In this document: positions 1 to 6,141 of the stretch, one piece after another
Layout of the letters: the number at the start of each line of letters is the position of its first letter
How positions within the stretch are numbered: position 1 is the stretch's first letter
Assembly (NCBI GenBank): GCA_050330055.1
Contig: JBHJOF010000249.1
Location: 1-13,400, forward strand
From: JBHJOF01 sp050330055
GTDB taxonomy: Bacteria; Pseudomonadota; Alphaproteobacteria; Kiloniellales; JAKSDN01
Length of the DNA: 13,400 bases
Reading direction: 5' to 3'
Position numbers and translations under genes: made by a program
Notes under the pieces: generated by a model
Databases searched by the model: none
Told to the model about the DNA's origin: nothing
The model's input: the letters and a program-made list of their open reading frames with translations, nothing else

Positions 1-1025
1 GCCACCCGCTCGAGCTGCGAGCCCGGCGTGCCGGTGACGCGCTCGACTTCCGCCGGGTTCCACTTGGCGACTTCGGCCTTGATCTGGCCCATGCCCCAGA
101 CGCGGGTGCGCAGGAACTCCTTGTCCTCCCACCCGTTCTCGAAGATGTGCCAGAGGATGCCCCAGATCAAAGCGACGTCGGTGCCGGAGCGGAAGCGAAC
201 ATACTCGTTGGCATGCGCCGCGGTGCGCGTGAAGCGCGGGTCGCAGACGATCAGCGGCGCGTTGTTGTGCTCCTTCGCCCGCAGGATGTGCTGCATGGCG
301 ACCGGGTGAGCTTCCGCCGCGTTGCTGCCGATGAACAGCATGCAACGACTGTTGTGGATGTCGTTGTAGCTGTTCGTCATCGCGCCGTAGCCCCAGGTAT
401 TGGCCACGCCCGCGACGGTCGTCGAATGGCAGATGCGTGCCTGGTTATCGGTATTGTTCGTGCCCCAGAAGGCAGTGAACTTGCGATAGAGGTAGGCGCC
501 CTCGTTGCTGTGCTTCGAGCCGCCCATCCAGTAGACGGAATCGGGGCCGGAGCTTTCGCGGATCTCGAGCAGCTTGTCGCCGAGCTCGTTGATCGCCTCG
601 TCCCACGAGAGCTTCTGCCACTTGCCGCCCGCCAGCTTCAGCGGGCTCTTGAGCCGGCGCTCGCCGTGTGCGTGCTCGCGCACCGAAGCGCCCTTGGCGC
701 AGTGGGCTCCAAGATTGAAGGGGCTGTCCCAGCCGGGCTCCTGCCCGATCCAGACGCCATTTTGCACCTCAGCAATGACGGTACAGCCGACCGAGCAGTG
801 CGTGCAGATGGACATGACCTGCTTGATTGCGCCGGTCGCCTCCGCTGCCGCGTCCGCCTTCTTCACCATGCCCGAAGACATCGAGGCAAAGGCCGCGGCG
901 CCGCCAGCGGCAAGCCCCGAGCGCCTCAGGAAGGTTCGGCGATCTATCGCACTGCCGACGACTCCCGCCAACGCCTTGGACAAACGGGGGCCGTTCGCAA
1001 CCCCATTCGCCTTTTTGGTAAGCAT
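1..1025 (-). CDS. fdhA: Formate dehydrogenase alpha subunit (Mo/W-bisPGD, FdnG type), N-terminal 341 residues, partial
   Basis: This is the catalytic subunit of a membrane-associated respiratory formate dehydrogenase, which oxidises formate to CO2 and passes electrons through iron-sulfur clusters. The gene runs off the left edge, so only the N-terminus is seen. A twin-arginine signal (RRTFLRRSGLAAGG, residues 29-42) predicts folded export to the periplasm. The proximal 4Fe-4S cluster ligands are Cys74, Cys77, Cys81 and Cys109 (CTHCSVGC then HCAKGA). The active-site segment NQARICHSTTVAG (194-206) aligns with the E. coli FdnG stretch that carries selenocysteine. Here the residue is Cys199, codon TGC at 429-431. 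Further family landmarks are YGAMTNSYNDI and CDPRFTRTA. The ATG at 1025 is preceded by AGGAGAGG at good spacing and lies 31 bp after the small Tat gene, suggesting co-transcription. The iron-sulfur and cytochrome b subunits would be expected further left. The choice between Mo and W cannot be read from this part. Confidence 0.95.
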   Translation of the reverse strand, partial: MLTKKANGVANGPRLSKALAGVVGSAIDRRTFLRRSGLAAGGAAAFASMSSGMVKKADAAAEATGAIKQVMSICTHCSVGCTVIAEVQNGVWIGQEPGWDSPFNLGAHCAKGASVREHAHGERRLKSPLKLAGGKWQKLSWDEAINELGDKLLEIRESSGPDSVYWMGGSKHSNEGAYLYRKFTAFWGTNNTDNQARICHSTTVAGVANTWGYGAMTNSYNDIHNSRCMLFIGSNAAEAHPVAMQHILRAKEHNNAPLIVCDPRFTRTAAHANEYVRFRSGTDVALIWGILWHIFENGWEDKEFLRTRVWGMGQIKAEVAKWNPAEVERVTGTPGSQLERV

Positions 1026-1056
1026 TGACCTCTCCTAATTCTATGGTTTCGTCGGT

Positions 1057-1278
1057 CTAGAACCTGGCCAGTTCGTAGAACTTCTTCACATGCCCGGTCT
1101 CGCGGTAGCCGGCGCTGCTCGGCGACTTGCGGGCCGGCTCCGCCGCCGAACCCTCGGCGGCAAGACCGACCGCGGCCGCGCCGACGGCGCCTGCTCCCAA
1201 ACCGGCCGTGCGGAAGAAGTTACGTCGGCCAAGTGACGCTCCTTCCTTCTTCTGGCCTGTTTTCTTATGGTTGCTCAT
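1057..1278 (-). CDS. Small twin-arginine protein of formate dehydrogenase operons
   Basis: This 73-residue protein consists of a basic N-terminus, a twin-arginine motif (RRNFFRTAGLG, residues 18-28), an Ala/Gly-rich hydrophobic stretch and a short tail ending HVKKFYELARF. It matches the family known as formate dehydrogenase region TAT target, found just upstream of FDH alpha genes in many proteobacteria. The function is unproven; it could be a small exported or membrane-anchored FDH partner. The tail after the signal is only about 30 residues, too short for an enzyme. The start has AAAGGTGAG about 7 nt upstream, and the stop is 31 bp before the FDH alpha ATG. Its Tat motif differs from the one on FDH alpha (RRTFLRRSG), so it is not a duplicated start of that gene. 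Confidence 0.85.
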   Translation of the reverse strand: MSNHKKTGQKKEGASLGRRNFFRTAGLGAGAVGAAAVGLAAEGSAAEPARKSPSSAGYRETGHVKKFYELARF

Positions 1279-1300
1279 CTCTGCTCACCTTTCTTCAGCT

Positions 1301-1330
1301 GGTGAAGCGCTCCGTCGTCCGGTGAAGCGC
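1301..1330. repeat. 10-bp direct repeat, 20-bp period, upstream of the small Tat gene
   Basis: GGTGAAGCGC occurs at 1301-1310 and again exactly at 1321-1330. The 20-bp period is close to two helical turns. It sits in the 113-bp untranslated gap between the chaperone stop and the small Tat gene, 23 bp upstream of that ATG. It could be a protein-binding site or chance; nothing in the sequence decides. Confidence 0.4.
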
Positions 1331-1391
1331 CGTGGGTGAGATCTCCTAGTGGGGCCCACCCCAGCCCCGCTTGGCTTGTTGATCTTGGGCG

Positions 1392-1997
1392 CTAGGCCGC
1401 CATGTCGAACGCCTGGCTTTCCACGGCCATGAAGAGGCGGCCGATGGTGCCGACGGGCATATAGAAGGCTGCGGAGCGGGCTGCCTCCAGGTCCTCGAAG
1501 AACCGGGGCGCCCAGCAGCCGATATGATCCTGGAAGAAGGCGTGCTGAACCTCGAGATCGGCCGGCGCGCCGAAGCCGCCGGTGATCAGTCCTGCCATCA
1601 TCTCGCAGACGGCGGCGATGTGGTCTTCCGACTCCGGCACGCCCTCGGCCCGCCGGATGCCAAGCCGCGCCATGTCGCCGCGCAGGCGGGCCAGCGGCTT
1701 CTCGTGCAGGAAGCCGGTCAGGTAGTACGAGCCATAGGGCATCACCTCGGACTGGCCGAGGCCGATGAAGAGATCGAAGTACTCCTGGGTCACGGCTTCG
1801 AGCGTGGTGCCCTGCGCCGCCGCGCCCAGCGCCGCCAGCGCGTCGCCGAACTTGGAGCCGTCGCTCTTCAGCGCGGCGAGTTGCTGCAACAGGGCCGCAT
1901 CGGGCGCGGTCGCCAGCAGCCGCGCCAGCAAGCGATACCAACTCGCTCGGAGCTGATCCTCTTCACCGATCTCGTATGGCTCGGCACTTTCTACCAA
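1392..1997 (-). CDS. TorD/DmsD-family molybdoenzyme chaperone
   Basis: This is a cytoplasmic all-helical chaperone that, by family, binds the Tat signal or apoprotein of a molybdoenzyme and holds back export until the cofactor is inserted. Its partner is presumably the FDH alpha subunit downstream. With the chosen start it has 201 residues, the usual family size. Visible landmarks are EEDQLRASWYRLLARLL (12-28), EYFDLFIGLGQSEVMPYGSY (72-91) and the TorD signature region PESEDHIAAVCEMM (121-134). The reading frame stays open upstream to 2447, but that extension is unlike any family member and crosses a near-consensus promoter (2131-2159). I chose TTG at 1997 because GGGGGAGGAG lies 9 nt upstream and the protein then begins just before the conserved first helix. 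An ATG at 2132 lies inside the -10 box and is unlikely. The TTG start may keep expression low. Confidence 0.85.
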   Translation of the reverse strand: MVESAEPYEIGEEDQLRASWYRLLARLLATAPDAALLQQLAALKSDGSKFGDALAALGAAAQGTTLEAVTQEYFDLFIGLGQSEVMPYGSYYLTGFLHEKPLARLRGDMARLGIRRAEGVPESEDHIAAVCEMMAGLITGGFGAPADLEVQHAFFQDHIGCWAPRFFEDLEAARSAAFYMPVGTIGRLFMAVESQAFDMAA

Positions 1998-2130
1998 GCG
2001 CCTGATCTCCTCCCCCAGACACGCGTTCTGTGGAGGCCTCGCCGCAGGGTTGATCCGTCCCCGCCCAAGAAACCTCTCGCCGACACTTAACCCCTGTGAC
2101 CCAAGGGCTTTATTGCTGTTTTCCGGAACC

Positions 2131-2159
2131 ATTACAGACAACTTCCAACGGGGTGTCAA
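2131..2159 (-). promoter_or_regulatory. Near-consensus sigma70-type promoter for chaperone-Tat-FDH operon
   Basis: Reading the minus strand, TTGACA (2159-2154) is followed by a 17-bp spacer and TGTAAT (2136-2131), which is 11 of 12 consensus positions. Transcription would begin near 2124, giving a leader of about 125 nt before the TTG start of the chaperone gene. The location fits a promoter for the FDH structural transcription unit, separate from the accessory genes upstream. It is a sequence match only. Confidence 0.65.
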
Positions 2160-2221
2160 CAAACAGCCGTGCTGCACCTGCGAGCAGCGCGTGAGAACTA
2201 GCACCGGTTGGCGCGACAACT

Positions 2222-2238
2222 TTGCGAGTAATTCGCAA
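2222..2238. promoter_or_regulatory. 17-bp palindrome, candidate operator upstream of the FDH promoter
   Basis: TTGCGA (2222-2227) and TCGCAA (2233-2238) form a perfect 6-bp inverted repeat around a 5-bp centre. It lies about 63 bp upstream of the -35 box. Its symmetry and the T-N11-A shape resemble LysR-type sites, but no regulator gene is visible in the window. A second inverted repeat, GCCTTG/CAAGGC, lies next to it at 2262-2276. Confidence 0.4.
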
Positions 2239-2366
2239 GTAAGGAATTTCTGCTTGGACAAGCCTTGCGCCAAGGCCTTGATTTGATTTGGTTTGTGGTA
2301 TGCCAGACACCTTGGCATCAGCAGATCGCCGGGCCCGGGACGGTGGCGCAGGCCCGCCTCCGCACG

Positions 2367-2389
2367 AAAAAATGATCGCCGGTACGGCG
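2367..2389 (-). terminator. Rho-independent terminator-like hairpin after DUF3306
   Basis: On the minus strand, CGCCG-TAC-CGGCG (2389-2377) is followed by ATCA and then six T residues (2372-2367). The stem is only 5 bp but fully GC with a tight loop. It lies about 100 bp past the DUF3306 stop. It would close the mobA-DUF3305-DUF3306 unit before the FDH promoter. Termination may be partial given the short stem and the 4-nt gap before the T run. Confidence 0.45.
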
Positions 2390-2489
2390 CGGCAAGTGGG
2401 CGGGCAGGCGCACGCCGATACCAGTTTACCGTTTGCCGCCGAGTCAAACCCGCAACCCTAGGGCCCGGTCTAGACGACGATCAGCCGGC

Positions 2490-3200
2490 TCAGCTTGTGA
2501 AGCGACCCCATCGCCGGGCGGCCGCGCCGCCCTTGGACTCGTCAATGGAGGAGGGGCCGCAGGGCGCAGTGACTTCCTCGGCGTCGCTGCCAGCCGGCTC
2601 GGACGGCCCGGATGACGCGCCTGCAAGCCGATCCCCGGCGGCCTGAGCGGAGTCCGCGTCCGCCTCGTCCGCTTCCGGGGGCGCTTCATCCGCGACGGAT
2701 GCCGGTGTCTTCTCTGCAGTCCCGCCGGGCGGCGGCGCCTGCTCCGCCGCGGCGCCTGTCGCCTTCGCCTCGGCCGCATCCGGGGCCGGCGGCTCGCCGG
2801 CCATGCCGCGGCCAACCTTGTAGAGCGTGCTGACGGCCCGGCCGAGCGGCTTGCCGATGGCGGTGTAGTCCTCGTCGTAGTCGTTCAGCCCGTCGAGGTT
2901 GGCGAAAACCGGATCGAGCCGCCACAGCTTGCGCAGGGCTTTGTTGCGCAGCGCTTGCGGCACGCCCTTCTGCATGAAGACCGAGAAGTCCGACTCGCGG
3001 GTCATGCTGTCGATGTCCGGCAGGCTCTCGATCAGCTTGGCCTGCTCCTCGGCCTGCTCTTCCGGAGTCTTGCCCGTCTCGACGCCGGCCGGCGCTGCCG
3101 GAGTCGTCGCGGGCGCTGCCTCGGGCAGCTCCTCCCCCCGCTGCGCCTGCTCCTTGCGGCGCGCCCAGCGCGTCAGGAAGCCGTCGTCCTGATCAGCCAT
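2490..3200 (-). CDS. DUF3306 domain protein, FDH-associated
   Basis: This 236-residue cytoplasmic protein has an N-terminal conserved half and a low-complexity acidic and Ala/Pro-rich tail. The landmarks FLTRWARRK (8-16), LPDIDS (60-65), SDFSVFM (70-76) and LRKLWRLDPVFANLDGLND (89-107) identify DUF3306. From about residue 135 on, the sequence is A/P/E/D-rich and probably disordered. The biochemical function is unknown. By family context it accompanies DUF3305 and formate dehydrogenase genes, so a role in FDH assembly or electron transfer is inferred. Its ATG at 3200 overlaps the end of DUF3305 by 8 bp, which implies translational coupling. There are no signal peptide or membrane segments. Confidence 0.88.
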   Translation of the reverse strand: MADQDDGFLTRWARRKEQAQRGEELPEAAPATTPAAPAGVETGKTPEEQAEEQAKLIESLPDIDSMTRESDFSVFMQKGVPQALRNKALRKLWRLDPVFANLDGLNDYDEDYTAIGKPLGRAVSTLYKVGRGMAGEPPAPDAAEAKATGAAAEQAPPPGGTAEKTPASVADEAPPEADEADADSAQAAGDRLAGASSGPSEPAGSDAEEVTAPCGPSSIDESKGGAAARRWGRFTS

Positions 3201-3744
3201 CGTCGTCCTCTTCCGGCCGGTAGTGCGAGCTGCGCAGCCCCGGGGCGGCCGGCGCGCGCTTCGGCCGGCGCTGGCGCTTCACGAAGGGCTCCTCCACGTG
3301 ATGGCTGTCGATGAAGGCCTGCACAAAGGCGGCGACCACCTCGGGCATGGCCACCGGCTCGACGATGTCGACGCCGGCTTCGAGGAAGCCCTGCGCCTCG
3401 TCGGGTGACGCCGTCACCAGCAGCGGAACCACCTCGTGCGCGACCTGCGGATCCTCGTTCGGCCGCAGCACCACGTAGAGGGAGGGCGGATGCTGCGCCA
3501 TCGCCACGCGATAGGCCTCGGTCTCCTTGCGGAACAGCTCGAGCGGCAGGGTAGCGGCATGGAACTGCGTCCAGCCCTCGCCGCTGGTCAGCTCGACCCA
3601 TGCGCCTTTGCGGTCGCGCGGCGGTGCGCCGGGAAAGACCGCGACCGGCCGCCAGGCGTAGCGCTGCCAGCGGCTCTTCAGCGCGCGCCGCTCGACGACG
3701 ACGCCGAGCTGCAAGATCGTGTGCTGCGTGAGCGGCATCTTCAT
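3193..3744 (-). CDS. DUF3305 domain protein, FDH-associated
   Basis: This 183-residue soluble protein is recognised by GVVVERR (14-20), WRPVAVFPGAP (31-41), SLYVVLR (88-94) and VTASPDEAQ (110-118). The C-terminus changes from a basic patch (KRQRRPKR, 156-163) to an acidic end (EEDDDG), possibly a contact region for its neighbour. The function is unknown; the family is found beside DUF3306 and FDH genes. ATG at 3744 has AAAGG 8-9 nt upstream; a second ATG two codons on (3738) is possible. The 3' end overlaps DUF3306 by 8 bp, so the two are probably made in a fixed ratio and may form a complex. Confidence 0.88.
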   Translation of the reverse strand: MKMPLTQHTILQLGVVVERRALKSRWQRYAWRPVAVFPGAPPRDRKGAWVELTSGEGWTQFHAATLPLELFRKETEAYRVAMAQHPPSLYVVLRPNEDPQVAHEVVPLLVTASPDEAQGFLEAGVDIVEPVAMPEVVAAFVQAFIDSHHVEEPFVKRQRRPKRAPAAPGLRSSHYRPEEDDDG

Positions 3745-3877
3745 GGCGGCAGACCTTTGGCATAACCCGACGCAGGCATCTGTCCCCTGCTCGTCATTGC
3801 CATAGAGACTTCGGCTATAGACTTAGGCTGTCATGAAGCGATGTGAAGTTCCAGTGGCTCGGCCCGGCAAATCGGGA

Positions 3878-4501
3878 TCAGGCGATCAGCCGCTCCGCCT
3901 CCTCAAGATCCTCCGGCCGGTTGGTGTTGAAGAAGGGATCGATCGCGGCGCCGTTGAGAGCGACGTCGGGGAAATCGACCGTCGCCAGCCTGTAGCGCGC
4001 GGTCCAGAGGTCGACCTTGCGGATCTCCTCCTCGACCATGGCGCGGCGCAGCGCGTCGCGGAGGCGGAGCGGCCAGAGGCCGAAGACCGGGTGCGCGCGG
4101 CCGTGCGAGGCGGCGCAGGCCATGTCGGCGCCCCCGCCCTCCACCGCCGCCAGCAGCCTCTCAACCAGGTCGGCCGGCAGGAAAGGCGCATCGCAGGCGA
4201 CGCTGGCGACCCATCGACAGCCGGACGCATTCGCCGCCGCCCACTCGAGGCCGGTCAGCACGCCGGCGAGCGGCCCGGCGTAGCCCTCGACTACGTCGGC
4301 CGCGACCGGCAGGCCGAAGCCGGCGAAGCGCGCCGGGTCGCCGTTGGCGTTCAGCACCAGCGCCTCCACCTGCGGCCGCGCACGCTCGATCACGCGCGCC
4401 AGGATCGTCTTGCCGCCGAGCGGCCGCATGCACTTGTCGCCACCGCCCATGCGCCGCGACAGCCCGCCGGCCAGCAGCACGCCGGCGACCTTGGCGTTCA
4501 C
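3878..4501 (-). CDS. mobA: Molybdenum cofactor guanylyltransferase MobA
   Basis: MobA transfers GMP from GTP to molybdopterin to make the guanine dinucleotide cofactor that FDH alpha binds as a bis-MGD pair. The nucleotide-binding loop is visible near the N-terminus (LLAGGLSRRMGGGDK), with the metal-binding Asp in ASVACDAPFLP and the family's late motif FFNTNRPEDL near the end. The length, about 207 residues, is normal. I chose GTG at 4501 because GGAG lies 9 nt upstream and the protein then begins MNAKVAGVLLAGG. A GTG five codons earlier (4516) is in frame but has no clear ribosome site. The gene is 133 bp from DUF3305 in the same direction. Its presence in the cluster suggests dedicated or boosted cofactor supply for this enzyme. 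Confidence 0.93.
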   Translation of the reverse strand: MNAKVAGVLLAGGLSRRMGGGDKCMRPLGGKTILARVIERARPQVEALVLNANGDPARFAGFGLPVAADVVEGYAGPLAGVLTGLEWAAANASGCRWVASVACDAPFLPADLVERLLAAVEGGGADMACAASHGRAHPVFGLWPLRLRDALRRAMVEEEIRKVDLWTARYRLATVDFPDVALNGAAIDPFFNTNRPEDLEEAERLIA

Positions 4502-4516
4502 GGCGTCTTGCTCCAC

Positions 4517-4926
4517 GTCGTGCGCAGGTCACCAAAGCTGCGCAGGCTCTGTTGCGGAAACGGGCCTTCTCCCGTCCAGTCAAGAATGACTCGTATTCTG
4601 TTGTCCGCTGCGCGGACGCCCCCCTCCCTGCCCTCCCCCTCAAGGGGGGAGGGAAAAGATTGGCGGCAGCCGTTTGCTCGCCTCCCCCCTCGAGGGGGAG
4701 GTCGGCGCGCAGCGCCGGGAGGGGGGCTGGCGCGAAGCGCCGAAAAGGCACGACGGCGAAGCGAGACCCGGTCGCGCCAGGGTGACCGCCATGTCAATCG
4801 CAGCACTTCTCTGCGATAACGCGCCCTTCGCCTCTGTGGGGAGCAGCAGGTCACGTCAGATAAGAACTGCGTTCGTGCCGAACGCGTCACCTTGCTCTGA
4901 AAGTGACGACAAAGTGGCGCCACCGC
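4517..4926. other. Noncoding region between mobA and fdhD, rich in palindromes
   Basis: This 410-bp stretch carries no convincing gene. Short open frames across it have poor codon character and no family match. It is dominated by the C/G-run palindromes at 4620-4741, plus a small inverted repeat AGTCA-AGAA-TGACT at 4579-4592. I could not identify a promoter for mobA with confidence; a TTGACT on the minus strand near 4580 has no matching -10 box. Confidence 0.6.
4620..4741. repeat. Compound C/G-rich palindromic repeat
   Basis: Four inverted repeats occur in about 120 bp. The first is CCCTCCCCCT/AGGGGGGAGGG (4631-4653, one extra base in one arm). The second is CCTCCCCC/GGGGGAGG around TCGA (4681-4701). 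The third is GGCGC-GCA-GCGCC (4704-4716), and the fourth is GGCGC-GAA-GCGCC (4729-4741). The style matches dispersed intergenic palindromes common in GC-rich alphaproteobacteria. Both strands could form strong RNA hairpins, so it may also stop or process the fdhD transcript. No transposase is nearby. Confidence 0.65.
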
Positions 4927-5919
4927 TCAGCGCGCGCCCTTGCGCTGGTGGCGCGGGTCCTCGTCCTCGGCTGCCGCCGCCTCGGCGTCGAACACGATGC
5001 GCTCCTCGCCGGCCAGCGCGATGAAGCGCTTGCCCTTGGCGCGGCCGATCAGCGTCAGGTTGGCCTGGCGCGCCAGCGCGACGCCCCATGCGGTGAAGCC
5101 GGAGCGGCTGATCAGGATCGGGATGCCCATCTGCACCGTCTTGATCACCATCTCCGAGGTGAGGCGGCCCGTGGTGTAGAAGATCTTGTCCTTGGGGCTC
5201 AGGCCCTCGAGGAACATGTAGCCGGCGATCTTGTCGACTGCGTTGTGGCGGCCGACGTCTTCCATGTAGACCAGCGGCCGGTCGGCCTCGCAGAGCACGC
5301 AGCCGTGGATCGCACCGGCCTCGAGATAGAGGCTCGGCACCGCGTTGACCTTGCGGCTCAGGCCGTAGAGCCACGAAGTCTTGAGCACCGCTTCCTTCGG
5401 CAGCTCGACCTCGTCGAACTTCTCCATCAGGTCGCCGAACACCGTGCCCTGGGCGCAGCCCGAGGTGCGCACCTTCTTCTTCAGCTTCTCCTCATAGTTC
5501 GTCTCGCGCGCCGTGCGCACGACCACGACCTCGAGCTCCTCGTCGTAGTCGATGCCCTCGATCACGTCGTCGGGGCGCAGCATGTTCTGATTCAGCAGAT
5601 AGCCGACCGCCAGGTAATCGGGATAGTCGCCGATCGTCATCATGGTGACGATCTCCTGGCCGTTCAGGAACAGGGTCAGCGGCCGCTCGACCACGACGCT
5701 GGTCTCGACCGCGGCACCGTCCTGGTCGAGGCCGCGCAGCCGCTCGGTCAGGCGCGGATCGGCCGGATCGGGCGCCAGCAGGAACTCGTCCAGCAGCGCC
5801 GTGCCGGCCGCCTTGGCACGGCCGCGGCGGAAGACCTTCACCGCGCCCTGCCCGCCAGCCGCGTCGCCCGGCGAGCCGCTTTCGGCCGGTGCCACCGTTG
5901 GGCGCTTGTCTTGATCCAT
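4927..5919 (-). CDS. fdhD: Formate dehydrogenase accessory sulfurtransferase FdhD, variant cysteine pattern
   Basis: FdhD shuttles sulfur from a cysteine desulfurase to the Mo-bisPGD cofactor and is required for FDH activity. The 330-residue product has the family core: LNGQEIVTMM (86-95), GYLLNQNML (106-114), EDVGRHNAVDK (220-230), YTTGRLTSEMV (248-258) and SRSGFTAWGVALA (271-283). The canonical CxxC loop, usually of the form SSCGxCG, reads SGCAQGT here with only Cys155. A different CxxC, Cys207-VL-Cys210, appears just before the EDVGRHN motif, where most FdhDs have Ala-rich residues. The start ATG at 5919 has weak Shine-Dalgarno support, and the first 35 or so residues are unconserved-looking, so a later start is possible. 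The frame is open upstream to 6141, but that region is GC-rich noncoding DNA. Upstream lies a divergent M23 peptidase gene. Confidence 0.93.
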   Translation of the reverse strand: MDQDKRPTVAPAESGSPGDAAGGQGAVKVFRRGRAKAAGTALLDEFLLAPDPADPRLTERLRGLDQDGAAVETSVVVERPLTLFLNGQEIVTMMTIGDYPDYLAVGYLLNQNMLRPDDVIEGIDYDEELEVVVVRTARETNYEEKLKKKVRTSGCAQGTVFGDLMEKFDEVELPKEAVLKTSWLYGLSRKVNAVPSLYLEAGAIHGCVLCEADRPLVYMEDVGRHNAVDKIAGYMFLEGLSPKDKIFYTTGRLTSEMVIKTVQMGIPILISRSGFTAWGVALARQANLTLIGRAKGKRFIALAGEERIVFDAEAAAAEDEDPRHQRKGAR

Positions 5920-5946
5920 AGCGGAAATATGCGCCCCCGCCCCCCT

Positions 5947-5972
5947 GCCAGCAAGGGTGGGGCCAGCAAGGG
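5947..5972. repeat. 11-bp direct repeat upstream of fdhD
   Basis: GCCAGCAAGGG occurs at 5947-5957 and 5962-5972, with a 15-bp period, 28 to 53 bp upstream of the fdhD start. It lies in the 222-bp region between divergent fdhD and the M23 peptidase gene. It could be a regulatory site or a chance duplication. I see no convincing -35/-10 pair for either gene in this region. Confidence 0.35.
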
Positions 5973-6141
5973 CCGGCACCTTTGCCTCGGAGCCGGGGCG
6001 GCCCTCCCCACCGCCAGGCCGCGGCTCATCCAGGCCCCCCAACAGCGCAGTGGAGAGGCTTGTCCCCGGACGGGCTGATATCCCTGTGCCCGGATCGAAC
6101 GAATCGCGTAAGGATGGGGGTATGCGTGGAGGAGCGAACAC

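Larger units (their letters stand above)
1998..2489. other. 492-bp intergenic region between DUF3306 and the chaperone gene
   Basis: I see no credible gene here. In minus-strand order it contains the terminator-like hairpin (2367-2389), the inverted repeats at 2262-2276 and 2222-2238, the sigma70-like promoter (2131-2159), and a leader with a strong Shine-Dalgarno sequence in front of the TTG start. An open frame continuous with the chaperone exists, but its residues look random. Parts such as 2131-2160 and 2220-2260 are less GC-rich than the coding DNA around them, as expected for a regulatory region. Confidence 0.6.

Noticed and set aside
2250..2290. Sigma54-type promoter on the minus strand near TTGGCGCAAGGCTTG
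   Set aside because: The GG is present but the GC at the -12 element is missing (GT instead), so it does not meet the consensus.
1998..2447. Chaperone N-terminal extension giving a 351-residue protein
   Set aside because: The extension is unlike TorD proteins, crosses a near-consensus promoter, and a strong Shine-Dalgarno exists at the TTG 1997 start.
3790..3830. Approximate repeat of a CTATAGACTT-like motif between mobA and DUF3305
   Set aside because: The two copies differ by insertion and substitution, and no -35 box fits, so neither an operator nor a promoter is supported.
3833..6078. Long plus-strand open frames opposite mobA and fdhD
   Set aside because: The minus-strand products have clear MobA and FdhD motifs; the plus-strand products are Arg/His/Ala-rich with no motif.
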